In this document: in pieces, positions 24,476-33,354 of the stretch
Layout: each line of letters begins with the position of its first letter
Position numbering within the stretch: the first letter of the stretch is position 1
NCBI GenBank assembly: GCA_017988135.1
Contig: JAGNSI010000007.1
Coordinates: 1-36,145, forward strand
DNA length: 36,145 nt
Direction of reading: 5' to 3'
DNA from: Pseudarcicella sp.
GTDB lineage: Bacteria; Bacteroidota; Bacteroidia; Cytophagales; Spirosomataceae
Notes under the pieces: model-generated
What the model was told of the DNA's origin: nothing
The model's database searches: none
Seen by the model: the letters and a program-made list of their open reading frames with translations, nothing else
Translations under genes and position numbers: made by a program

Positions 24476-26038
24476 TTACTTTTTAATAAATTTCCTTGTT
24501 TCTCTTGCATACTTACTTTGTATGTGTACAAAATAAAAACCAACAGGATAGTTAGAAACATTCAATTCAACTTTTTGAATTTGAGATAAATTGTTTTCTA
24601 CTTTAATAGAATCTAATTGTCCGCCCATTGAGTCAAAAACTCTTATTTGTGTGCCTTCTCCGATATTAGAAAATTCAATATTCAATGTACTAATTGCTGG
24701 ATTCGGGTAAAGTTTAAAATGAAAATTACTTTTAGCAATTTCTTGGTTCAAATCTAATGGTGAAAGTATACCACCTTTAAATAATGGCAATGTTTGAACA
24801 TTTGGATTGATTACACTACCTACCTCACTTTGGTTTAAGCCAAGCCAGTTCTGTAGAATAGTGCCATATATATCCCTAAAGTCATACTGCATAGCTACAC
24901 CTTCATCTGTTCCTACTTGAGTATCTATTACTGGGTGGGTACCTAATACTTGTTTTTCTACACGTGAACCGAAAAGGAATACAGGTGCAGCAGTGCCATG
25001 GTCAGTTCCTAAAGCGGCATTAGAACGAATTCTTCTTCCAAATTCGGAATAGGTCATTCCGGCAACTCTATCCTCTACTTTTAGTAACCTAAGGTCGTCT
25101 TGAAATGCAGAAACTGCATCAGAAAGCTCTTTAAGTAAATCTGAGTGTATACCTGTAGTAGTTGCACCACTTACCGCTTGATTGTCATGAGTGTCAAATC
25201 CTCCGAGTTGCACTACGTAGACTTTTGTTTGTAAACCACCTGCAATTAAGCGTGCAACATGTTTTAATTTTTGAGCAAGATCGGTTGTAAGACTACTCCA
25301 TTTTGTTGATAAGTTGTTGCCAGAATTTGCAGCAGCACTTATCACTGAAGCAAACGCATTAGTCTGCTTTACGGTTTCATTTACAAATGATAACGCTTCT
25401 CCAAAACAATCTGAAGGAATACTTCCTCCTGCACTTACCAGAGCTGTTCCAGGATTGAAAGGGTCTAGCAATGATAAGCTATAGTTTGCATTTACCCCTT
25501 GGCAGGTTTCGGAAGTTATTTTCCCCATTGTTATGGCAAATGGGTGTGGTTTTGTTGTGTTTGGATAACCATTCGGATAGTCAGAATAGTTCAAATCGTA
25601 CATTCTTCCTATCCAGCCAGTAGTGTCAAAATCTTCAGCACTTGATGCGGAATTCCAAATATCGTTTGATCTAAAGTGAGAACGATTTTGATTAGGATAT
25701 CCTACATTCTGCACTATGCCCAAGCTATCCATGTTCCAAACATCTTTCATTCCTTGCATTGATGAATGAAAGCCATAGTTGTTATGAAAATTGATAATCG
25801 ATGATTCGGGAATAATGATATTATTTCTTACAGCTTTTAAGTTGGCGTATTGTGCCGAATCAAAAATTGTTGCTAGACCGTCATTTCCTCCTTGTAATTG
25901 AACAAGTACTAATATTTTATCATTATTAGCGTCAAACATAGTCGACTTTGGTTTTGCCGCCGCAAATAATGGAAATCCACCCATAGTAAAAGGAATGGAT
26001 GCCAACGCTGTATTTTTTATAAAATCTCTTCTATTCAT
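24476..26038 (-). CDS. DUF1501 family protein with Tat-type signal and T9SS sorting domain
   Basis: A 520-residue exported protein. The N-terminus NRRDFIKNTALASIPF is a twin-arginine type signal. The middle is the DUF1501 domain (sulfatase/alkaline-phosphatase-like fold), with LVQLQGGNDG near residue 43, FDTHDNQ near 283 and GTDHGTAAPVF near 346. Residues 442-520 are a type A T9SS C-terminal domain (KLYPNPAISTLNIEF ... YFVHIQ ... KFIKK), which directs secretion to or beyond the outer surface. The biochemical function of DUF1501 is not established. It is translated right after its usual partner DUF1800 (10-base gap). Confidence 0.88.
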   Translation of the reverse strand: MNRRDFIKNTALASIPFTMGGFPLFAAAKPKSTMFDANNDKILVLVQLQGGNDGLATIFDSAQYANLKAVRNNIIIPESSIINFHNNYGFHSSMQGMKDVWNMDSLGIVQNVGYPNQNRSHFRSNDIWNSASSAEDFDTTGWIGRMYDLNYSDYPNGYPNTTKPHPFAITMGKITSETCQGVNANYSLSLLDPFNPGTALVSAGGSIPSDCFGEALSFVNETVKQTNAFASVISAAANSGNNLSTKWSSLTTDLAQKLKHVARLIAGGLQTKVYVVQLGGFDTHDNQAVSGATTTGIHSDLLKELSDAVSAFQDDLRLLKVEDRVAGMTYSEFGRRIRSNAALGTDHGTAAPVFLFGSRVEKQVLGTHPVIDTQVGTDEGVAMQYDFRDIYGTILQNWLGLNQSEVGSVINPNVQTLPLFKGGILSPLDLNQEIAKSNFHFKLYPNPAISTLNIEFSNIGEGTQIRVFDSMGGQLDSIKVENNLSQIQKVELNVSNYPVGFYFVHIQSKYARETRKFIKK

Positions 26039-26048
26039 GGTTTTATTG

Positions 26049-27674
26049 TTACATTATTTGAAATTCTGACATTCTAACCATGACAGAAAATAAGCTTTTT
26101 AATTTGTTTTGTACAGATTGAAGAGTTAGCAAATTTGTAGGGTTTGCTAAATATTTGGAATATTCTACAGTCCATTCAAAATCAGGTAGTCCAGGTATAA
26201 GTACATCTTTTAAACTAGTTAATTGACCACTTGTTATTGGATAATTAAACATTATCTCCGCTAATTTATTAATGAGTATATTGGGGTCTTTAGCATTAGG
26301 AATATTCTTTACGATGTCTAATACAGGTACTAAAGTTGTAATGCTATAATTTTCTTCATTGTATGTGTATACTCCTCCATCAACCATCAATTTGCAGAAC
26401 TGATGACGTTTTGGCAATAATAAATTATTTATCCATAATTTGTCATATTGCGGTGCTTGGTAATATGCTTTCCAGCCTGCAACATTAGGATGATAATAAA
26501 GTGCCTGCTCCATGTCTGAACTCATTATATAATGATGATAAGCATGGTCATATTCTTTTCCTACATTATCTTGAGGTGGATTTATGCCTAGTCCTCTTGA
26601 AGCAGACATGATTAAATCCATAGGGCTTTTGATCATACACGCTGTAGATTGGAAAAAGTGTTCTGATTTAAAAAGAACTTTCAAAGCAGGTGCAATTTCG
26701 TAATCATTATTTCTTAAAATAGTTGCTAACGGTATGATGACGTTTGTTTCTATGTCATTTGTTATTTCATGACTAACAAACCAACGGTATAATTTTCTCA
26801 TAATAAAACGAGAACATTCTTCTTGTTTGAAAATTATATCAATTAGGTTTTTGTATTCTTGATTGCCACTTGAAGTAATTACAGCATTGTTAAACTTTGA
26901 TGACAATTGTTTATTACCTGTAGTGTGACTATTGGTAGAAAACTGTGCAGTTAATGTACTTGTACTAGAAATGGGTGGTACCTGCCAGCCAGTAAGAGCT
27001 TTTGCCATAGCTATGACATCGTCTTCTGTATAGTTGGTATAGTCACCTGGTGCTATTAATGGACCTTTTCCTACTGTAAATAATTCTAATAATTCTCTTG
27101 AATAATTCTCATTCGGAGCAACATTGGTGTTTTCTGCACCACTTAGGTACAATAACATCCCAGTATCTATTGTGATTTCTTTGGTCAAAGCTTTGAAGTT
27201 TCCAGTAGCAAAACTTCGTAATAGTTTGTAGTACAAATACTCTCTATGCCCAATAGTTCCATCAGCCACTACGAAATGATTATGCCAAAACAAAGCCAAT
27301 TTCTCTGTGATTGAGATACCAGAATAATGCATTTGCAAAATTGTCCATGAATAAAGTGACTTGCTTCTTGCTCTAAGCACTCTATTACGTAACATTGGCG
27401 GGCTTATATTGGGAAAAGGCACCGAGTTTACCCATGTTTGTCCATACAGTGCACCTGGGTCGTTTAGTTGGTTGCTACCAGTACCATCAGGAATGGTCTT
27501 TACTGGAGGATTTGGGATAGGCATTTGTTTAAATAACTCATCAATTGTACTATTTAACCCTAAATTTGTTGCACTATCTACCATCTGTATTGATGGTCCA
27601 AATGTAGTTCGTTTTAGAAGATGTCTAGCTTGCTTGGAGGTCCAATCTCCTGAGTATTGATCTAAATATGGCAT
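26049..27674 (-). CDS. DUF1800 family protein
   Basis: A 541-residue protein of the DUF1800 family, which nearly always sits beside DUF1501. Characteristic parts are ARHLLKRTTFGP near residue 16, LFWHNHFV (about 127-134), NENYSRELLELFTVG (about 187-201) and a late NVAGWKAYYQ. The reaction is unknown. The start is fixed: an in-frame stop lies 9 bases before the ATG at 27674, so there is no signal peptide, and no T9SS domain is seen at the C-terminus (ending FQIM). Export, if any, must follow another route than that of its partner. Confidence 0.85.
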   Translation of the reverse strand: MPYLDQYSGDWTSKQARHLLKRTTFGPSIQMVDSATNLGLNSTIDELFKQMPIPNPPVKTIPDGTGSNQLNDPGALYGQTWVNSVPFPNISPPMLRNRVLRARSKSLYSWTILQMHYSGISITEKLALFWHNHFVVADGTIGHREYLYYKLLRSFATGNFKALTKEITIDTGMLLYLSGAENTNVAPNENYSRELLELFTVGKGPLIAPGDYTNYTEDDVIAMAKALTGWQVPPISSTSTLTAQFSTNSHTTGNKQLSSKFNNAVITSSGNQEYKNLIDIIFKQEECSRFIMRKLYRWFVSHEITNDIETNVIIPLATILRNNDYEIAPALKVLFKSEHFFQSTACMIKSPMDLIMSASRGLGINPPQDNVGKEYDHAYHHYIMSSDMEQALYYHPNVAGWKAYYQAPQYDKLWINNLLLPKRHQFCKLMVDGGVYTYNEENYSITTLVPVLDIVKNIPNAKDPNILINKLAEIMFNYPITSGQLTSLKDVLIPGLPDFEWTVEYSKYLANPTNLLTLQSVQNKLKSLFSVMVRMSEFQIM

Positions 27675-28478
27675 GATTAGTTATTATTGTTTTAAAATTG
27701 ATTGTATCGTCCGAGGGCTTTTCGTGCGGATGGACCTATTGAGACCTAGGTTAATGATTTTTATTGATTTTAAATGAAAAGTGATCTTTAAATTTACACC
27801 AAAGCCTTCTTGACGTAATAATGTTGAACTAATTTTTTGCTTGTTTTTGTATTAAATTTTTTTTATAATGCAAAGATAAGCAATTTTTACTATGACCAAA
27901 AAAGGTTTTGAAAAAATTAGTATTGCCTAATAATTTCCTTTATTAATTACAAAAACATATAAGAATATGATAAAGTAATCAAGTAGTTAAGGTAACTATT
28001 TATATTTAAAATTTTAATAAGTAAGTCTTATTTTTTGAGGTTTTAATTGCTGAAATTATATAATTTGCAATTTTTTTTATGAGTAGCTCATTTTTTTATT
28101 GTGTTTTTTAAAATATAAAGCTCGATAAAGGTCAGAAATTTAAAACATAAAGTAACGTTGAAATTTAATATGAAAAGAAATTAAATGGATTCTTTAATGT
28201 GTGTACGTTTTTTGTGTATTTAAATAAATGTATTTTTAATATTTGCCAAAACAATAAATGTATTAGTATTTAAAAAGTATTATTTAATATTAAAATATTT
28301 ACATTATTTTCTTTGTCAATTCAATATTTTTCTCTATATTCATATCAACATTAAGTAATAAATATTGTTATACATTTAAAAAAATATAAGTTCTATTTAC
28401 AAATTATTCTCAAGTCTTTTGTTACACAAGACTTTTACCCGTTTTTAGTATTTGTTTTAGTTTAGATTAAGTTAAAGA
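27675..28478. other. Long non-coding region between divergent DUF1800 and C25 peptidase genes
   Basis: About 800 very AT-rich bases with no credible gene. It must hold both promoters, but no exact TAnnTTTG box with a good -33 was found. A small G+C-richer island at 27709-27735 can pair GTCC with GGAC in the DUF1800 leader. A 7-bp stem AAGTCTT/AAGACTT (28412-28434) is followed by T-rich DNA and could be an attenuator-like hairpin in the peptidase leader. Confidence 0.5.
28412..28434 (+). other. Short hairpin in the C25 peptidase leader
   Basis: AAGTCTT (28412-28418) pairs with AAGACTT (28428-28434) around a 9-base loop. T-rich sequence follows after a few bases. It may be a leader structure or weak terminator about 100 bases before the start codon; significance is uncertain in this AT-rich gap. 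Confidence 0.3.
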
Positions 28479-28499
28479 ACTAATACCGCCATATTAGTT
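28479..28499. repeat. 21-bp palindromic element, copy 1 (upstream of the C25 start)
   Basis: ACTAATACCGCCATATTAGTT, identical to 28546-28566. It contains a perfect inverted repeat, ACTAATA and TATTAGT, around CCGCCA. It lies 35 bases before the ATG at 28534. It could be a protein-binding site or an RNA stem. Confidence 0.85.
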
Positions 28500-28533
28500 T
28501 TTGATTTTATTCGAATTTTTTAATTTAATATTA

Positions 28534-31500
28534 ATGAAAAAATTGACTAATACCGCCATATTAGTTAATTTGTTCTTATTATGTGCTTCGTCTTTTTCTC
28601 AAGTTAAGGTTGAGAATAATTGGATAAATAACGAACAGATTTACTATAAATTAAAAGTATCTACTGAAGGGATTTTCAAAGTTACTCGCCAAGAGCTTGT
28701 TCAAGCTGGAATGGAGGTTACGAATGTTAATCCAATCAATTTTCAATTATATCATCACGGAAAAGAATTAGCTTTCAAGTTGATAGGGGAAGAAGATGGT
28801 AGTTTCGACGCTCAAGATTATTTGCTTTTCTATGCCAAACCAAACAATGGTGTTCAAGATTCACTTGTGTACAGGCCGGCTTCTGCTCGTATGAATAAAT
28901 ACCACAGTATGTATTCAGATAATACTTACTATTATCTTACAGTTGGTAATGCTGCAGGTAAACGCATGGTTTTTGAAAAAGTATATTCTGATGACAATAT
29001 TCCAGAAGAATCTTATCATTTAGAGGAAAAACTTATACTTAATACTCAAAAATATACTTTCAACGATTTTGTAGGTTTGCCAAGTAAACTCAAACAAAGT
29101 TACTATGTGGCAGGTGAGGGTAGAAGTGGCAATAAGATTTCTACACTTGTTGAAAATATAGACCACATTACATTGTCGAATCTTTTTAATGCCCAAAGTT
29201 CACCCAAACCAATTATAGAAGTAAATGCCAACGGTAGGTCATTTGGGTATAAAAAAGTACAGCTTTCGATTCGAAACTCGGAATTGAGAGATCTGACACC
29301 CTTTTTTATTAGCGACTTCAATCAGATTATCCATAAAGGAGAGCTCGAATGGTCAGACTTCGATTCTGCCAACTCTTTTTCACTTATTACCAAATGTACT
29401 AGCGCCGAAGCCAATCAGTTTTGTTCTATTACACACATAAAAATAGTGTATCCGCAAAGTTTTGACATGCAAAGTGTGAGACAAAAAACATTTTTTTTGC
29501 AACCTAGTGTCTCCGAAAATTCTAAAATAAATATTAAAAGCTCTGATTCTTTGCAATATGCACTCAACGTGACGGATTTTTATAATCCTGTGAGTTTGAA
29601 TTTTGATAAAGTTAACGATGGTGTCCAATTGATTTTATCAAGAAAAAACACAAAAGAACAGCTTTTTTTGAGTTCAAACACACATCAAGTAAGCGAAGTT
29701 AGTATTTTTCTGCCAATAGAATTGATTCAAGAAAAAAAGAATTTTTTGATAGTTACTCATCCTTCATTGCGTTCATCGGCAGAGCAATATGCTCATTACA
29801 GAAGCTCAGAGCAAGGTGGATCGTATAAAGTACAAGTAGAAACAATTACAAATCTGTACGATAATTTCACCTTTGGCGAAAAAAATCCGATGGCTATTAG
29901 GAAATATTTGAGTTTTTTGCTCCAAAACAATCATTTTCCTGAAAACTTATTTATAATAGGAAGTTCCTATTCGGCAAGTGACTCTTTAAAGTTGAAAGAA
30001 AATATTGATTTGGTGCCTACAGTAGGTTATCCAGGCTCAGACGTGCTATTGTCGGCTGGTTTAAACGGTTATTCAAAAGATGTACAATCTATTCCTACAG
30101 GCAGGATAAATGCTACAAATAATCAGCAAGTACTTGACTATTTGGTAAAAGTGATAGAATTTGAACATCCAGATTTCACCGTAGCTGCGTCTAAAAATAT
30201 TTTACACCTCAATGGTGGAAATACGACATATCAAATAGATTATTTCAAACAAGTGCTCAATAACAATGCACAAAGAATTGTCAATGAAGATTCTACCTTT
30301 AAGTTTGAAGCGATACAAAAAACGAATCCAGCTATCTATGAAAATGTAAATATAGCCGAGCAACTAAACAAAGGTGTTAAAATGCTTACTTTTTTGGGTC
30401 ATGCTACACCTACCCGACCAGACGTTAATATTGGTTTTGTGAGTAACACAACACTCGGTTATCAAAACAAAGGGAAATATCCATTTATGTATTTTGTGGG
30501 ATGTAGGGTTGGCGATATTTTCAATTACTACAACACTATTGGCTCAGACTGGATATTTACGCCAGAAAAAGGTAGCGTAGCAGTGTTGTCGAATAGTTAT
30601 TTTGCTTTTCAAGGATATGTAGAACCTTATTTGGAAGAATTTTATAAAAATTTATTGTCTCACAATAAATATAAAAAAGTATCAATAGGGCAAGCCATTC
30701 AGCAATCGTCAAAATATACTGCAGGTACGCAATATGGGACTTTCCCTTTTCAGATAGCACATTTACACCAAACTATTTTGCAAGGAGATCCATCATTGAA
30801 GTTGTATGTTGAACCCACTATTGATGTAGTTCTAAAGTCGGAAAAAGAAACTTGTATAGATAAAGATTTAACCATAAAAATAAAAGCTAATAGTCAGGCA
30901 GCACCCTATGTGTTTGATTATTCTTTTAATGATGTATTTGGTCAGATTTTGTCAGATTCGTTAGGGATGGCTAATGTATCTATAAATAACAAATCATTGG
31001 GCATAAATACTTTTATATTAGAAGGGGTTAGAAGTGCAAAAGGAATGCTGGATGTAAATTTTCTGAACAAAAGTATAAAGATAAATGTCACAGAGCCGGG
31101 GCTTTCATTGGATAAAGATGCGGCATCGTGCGAAATTCAAACAACTATCCATGCCGACTTGTATTGTGAAGGTAGCTGTAGAATAGCGGCTTCTATATTG
31201 TCAGTGGGGGCTTCACCTGTGCATGGTAAGGTGAATTCACAAGTTTTTATTGAAAATCAAATAATAAATGCTGCAGGAAAATCTTACTTGCAAAGGCATT
31301 ATGACATAGAACCAGTTTTAAACGCTACCACAGCAACAGCAAAAATTACACTATATTTTCTGCAATCTGAGTTTGATGCTTTCAATGAAAATGCTAGATC
31401 AAAAGGTTTACCTTTGCTTCCAAGTTACAATGCAACCGATCAGTCAGCAAAAAAACATTTAAAAATACTTCAGATTCATGGCGAAAGTGATGGAACTGGG

Positions 31501-32190
31501 TATGGCATAGAAAACTATCATGGCGAAAAAGTAGAAATCTCTCCTGCTGAAAATGATATAGTTTGGAATGCACAAGAACAACGCTGGGAAGTGAGTTTTA
31601 TGGTGCAAGGTTTCAGTGCTTTTTTTGTTACCACCAGGCCTTTGGCAGCACCTTTGGGTGTTTCGTTAGTAGATTTTAAAGTCAAAAAAGTTGAAGGTAA
31701 AAATAAAATCAGCTGGTCTGTAGCTGATGTTGAAAAAAACACTTATTTCGACTTGGAGCGAAGTATTTCTGTGACAGTTGGCTCAAAAAATCAATTTGAA
31801 AGTATTCAAAACTTCGTCGGTAATCAAATAGAATTTACACATATTGATTCAGAAAATAGTAATGCAGCTATTGTCTATTATAGATTGAAAATAGTAAATG
31901 AACAGAATGGGAGTGTTACATTTTCTAAAATCATAAAAATCGAAAACAATGAAAAAGATGATGAAGTGCAATTGATATTTAGTAATCCAATTGATAACAA
32001 TGATGAAGTGAAAGTATTAAATAAAGAAAATTTATTAGAATTGGAATTGATAAGTTTCAGTGGTTTGAAAATAAAAAAATATAAATTAAATGATAAAGTG
32101 AATTTGTTTGGAATAAATCAGGGTGGATATATTTTTAAAGTTGTACAGAAAAAAGGTAAAATAAGTTTTTATAAAGTGATAAAGAAATAG
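28534..32190 (+). CDS. Secreted gingipain-like C25 cysteine peptidase with T9SS sorting domain
   Basis: A 1218-residue exported protein. The signal peptide (MKKLTNTAILVNLFLLCASSFSQ) is followed by a long beta-rich N-terminal region, then a C25 peptidase domain (about residues 410-760). The catalytic pair is visible: H623 in FLGHATP and C657 in FVGCRVGD, 34 residues apart, close to the His-Cys spacing of gingipains. C-terminal beta domains end in a T9SS-type sorting domain (LELISFSGLKIKKYKL...GGYIFKVVQ). PorU, the T9SS sortase, belongs to the same family but lacks its own sorting domain, so this is more likely a secreted substrate peptidase. The frame opens at TTG 28501, but the ATG at 28534 starts the signal peptide. 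Confidence 0.88.
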   Translation: MKKLTNTAILVNLFLLCASSFSQVKVENNWINNEQIYYKLKVSTEGIFKVTRQELVQAGMEVTNVNPINFQLYHHGKELAFKLIGEEDGSFDAQDYLLFYAKPNNGVQDSLVYRPASARMNKYHSMYSDNTYYYLTVGNAAGKRMVFEKVYSDDNIPEESYHLEEKLILNTQKYTFNDFVGLPSKLKQSYYVAGEGRSGNKISTLVENIDHITLSNLFNAQSSPKPIIEVNANGRSFGYKKVQLSIRNSELRDLTPFFISDFNQIIHKGELEWSDFDSANSFSLITKCTSAEANQFCSITHIKIVYPQSFDMQSVRQKTFFLQPSVSENSKINIKSSDSLQYALNVTDFYNPVSLNFDKVNDGVQLILSRKNTKEQLFLSSNTHQVSEVSIFLPIELIQEKKNFLIVTHPSLRSSAEQYAHYRSSEQGGSYKVQVETITNLYDNFTFGEKNPMAIRKYLSFLLQNNHFPENLFIIGSSYSASDSLKLKENIDLVPTVGYPGSDVLLSAGLNGYSKDVQSIPTGRINATNNQQVLDYLVKVIEFEHPDFTVAASKNILHLNGGNTTYQIDYFKQVLNNNAQRIVNEDSTFKFEAIQKTNPAIYENVNIAEQLNKGVKMLTFLGHATPTRPDVNIGFVSNTTLGYQNKGKYPFMYFVGCRVGDIFNYYNTIGSDWIFTPEKGSVAVLSNSYFAFQGYVEPYLEEFYKNLLSHNKYKKVSIGQAIQQSSKYTAGTQYGTFPFQIAHLHQTILQGDPSLKLYVEPTIDVVLKSEKETCIDKDLTIKIKANSQAAPYVFDYSFNDVFGQILSDSLGMANVSINNKSLGINTFILEGVRSAKGMLDVNFLNKSIKINVTEPGLSLDKDAASCEIQTTIHADLYCEGSCRIAASILSVGASPVHGKVNSQVFIENQIINAAGKSYLQRHYDIEPVLNATTATAKITLYFLQSEFDAFNENARSKGLPLLPSYNATDQSAKKHLKILQIHGESDGTGYGIENYHGEKVEISPAENDIVWNAQEQRWEVSFMVQGFSAFFVTTRPLAAPLGVSLVDFKVKKVEGKNKISWSVADVEKNTYFDLERSISVTVGSKNQFESIQNFVGNQIEFTHIDSENSNAAIVYYRLKIVNEQNGSVTFSKIIKIENNEKDDEVQLIFSNPIDNNDEVKVLNKENLLELELISFSGLKIKKYKLNDKVNLFGINQGGYIFKVVQKKGKISFYKVIKK
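28546..28566. repeat. 21-bp palindromic element, copy 2 (inside the signal peptide codons)
   Basis: An exact copy of 28479-28499, 67 bases downstream. It lies in frame within the signal peptide and encodes TNTAILV. Together the copies bracket the ATG at 28534. Either arm of one copy can pair with the other copy, so alternative RNA folds around the start are possible. Confidence 0.85.
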
Positions 32191-32671
32191 TATACAGTGA
32201 TTTACGTGAAGAATCTTGAAAAAATCAACACAATAATTAATTGTATTAGTGGTTTTAATTTATAAAATCTTCGTTTGAAATATTGAAATAGGTCAATAAA
32301 TACAATAGTTTATTTATTTTTAATAAAAGTTTTGAATTGTAAAATAAATAAATTACTTTTGAATCAATATTAGGAATTATATAATTGATAATTAGAAATA
32401 ATTCATTTATCAATTTATAAAGATAATAGGTGTAGAACTAAAAATTAAGATTGCCTGAATACTTTGTGTTTGGGCAACTTTCGTTTGTAGCTATTACATT
32501 TTGTTTAAAATGTTTTTTAGGCTTAAATTTTATAATTGGATTTAAATTTATTTGGGGATAAAATAAACAATATGTGTGAATAAAATCTATCTGAAGCGAT
32601 AGGAATGTGTGGCGGGCTATTCTAACGTAAAGGTAAGTTGTTTTTTTTTAATACAAAATAATTTTCTCAAA
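32191..32671. other. Non-coding gap after the C25 peptidase gene
   Basis: About 480 AT-rich bases between convergent genes with no credible coding frame. It holds one probable terminator hairpin (32451-32477) and otherwise nothing that I can identify. Confidence 0.55.
32451..32477 (+). terminator. Hairpin, possible distal terminator of the C25 gene
   Basis: TTGCCTGAATAC (32451-32462) pairs with GTGTTTGGGCAA (32466-32477) over 12 positions including three G-U pairs, with a 3-base loop. A broken T-rich stretch follows (CTTTCGTTTG). It lies 260 bases after the peptidase stop. Confidence 0.45.
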
Positions 32672-32715
32672 AAAAAGTCAATAAGTTTTACAAACAGTAT
32701 ACTTATTGACTTTTT
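32672..32715 (-). terminator. Terminator after the SRPBCC gene
   Basis: A perfect 15-bp stem (32672-32686 with 32701-32715, core GTCAATAAGT/ACTTATTGAC) with a 14-base loop. On the minus strand it starts 6 bases past the SRPBCC stop and ends in a T run. It is also usable from the plus strand. Confidence 0.82.
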
Positions 32716-32721
32716 AAAGGC

Positions 32722-33261
32722 TTATTTTTCTAAAATTTCTTTCATATCGTCTAGCCCTTTTTTGAATTCTGTACCTACCATTTCGTCCATATTCATAAAC
32801 AGATTCATTAGATTGGTTGGGTAGGGGCTAGTTCCGGCCATTCCCCACGTTACTTTTGTTTCGTTTTGAGCAAGGCTATCCGTGCTGAAAAATGCTTGAC
32901 AAGTAGATGCAAATGGTTTTATGAAACGCAGTTCTAGCTCTATTTTTTCACCTTCAGTTATTTTTGTTATTTCTTGCTCTCCTGAGCCTACGGTATTGTC
33001 GTCGCCTTCCCAAATAGATGTAAAGCCAATTGTTGCATCTGTACCCTTGTAAGATTGTTTCATATTGGGATCCATTTTAGACCATGGGCTATATTGCTCT
33101 TGGTTTTTTAGGTATTTCAAGTAATTGAAAACCTCAGTTTTGGGTTTGTTGATAGTTACAACTCGTACAACTGTATAATCTTTTTTTACAAAAAGTGCTG
33201 TAATAAGTGCGATAACTACGATAAGCAGTAAAATGGATAAAATAATTTTTAGTGTTTTCAT
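32722..33261 (-). CDS. Membrane-anchored SRPBCC (START-like) family protein
   Basis: A 179-residue protein with one N-terminal membrane helix (about residues 4-25), then a START-like/polyketide-cyclase fold starting at DYTVVRVVTINKPKTEVFNYL, with the family's YSPWSKMDPNM and a C-terminal helix FKKGLDDMKEILEK. This fold binds hydrophobic ligands; the ligand here is unknown. The open frame extends to 33309, but the ATG at 33261 (MKTLKIIL) begins just before the helix. It is 93 bases downstream of the M1 peptidase gene on the same strand. Confidence 0.82.
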   Translation of the reverse strand: MKTLKIILSILLLIVVIALITALFVKKDYTVVRVVTINKPKTEVFNYLKYLKNQEQYSPWSKMDPNMKQSYKGTDATIGFTSIWEGDDNTVGSGEQEITKITEGEKIELELRFIKPFASTCQAFFSTDSLAQNETKVTWGMAGTSPYPTNLMNLFMNMDEMVGTEFKKGLDDMKEILEK

Positions 33262-33354
33262 ATTTTTTGTGTTTATTGTTGCAATAAAATTAAAAATTTT
33301 TGGAACCAAAATATATTTTTCAGAATCTTTTTTTTATAAATATTTGGTTATCAA

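Noticed and set aside
28501-28536. Upstream TTG extension of the C25 peptidase
   Set aside because: The added residues precede a clear signal peptide that starts at the ATG 28534.
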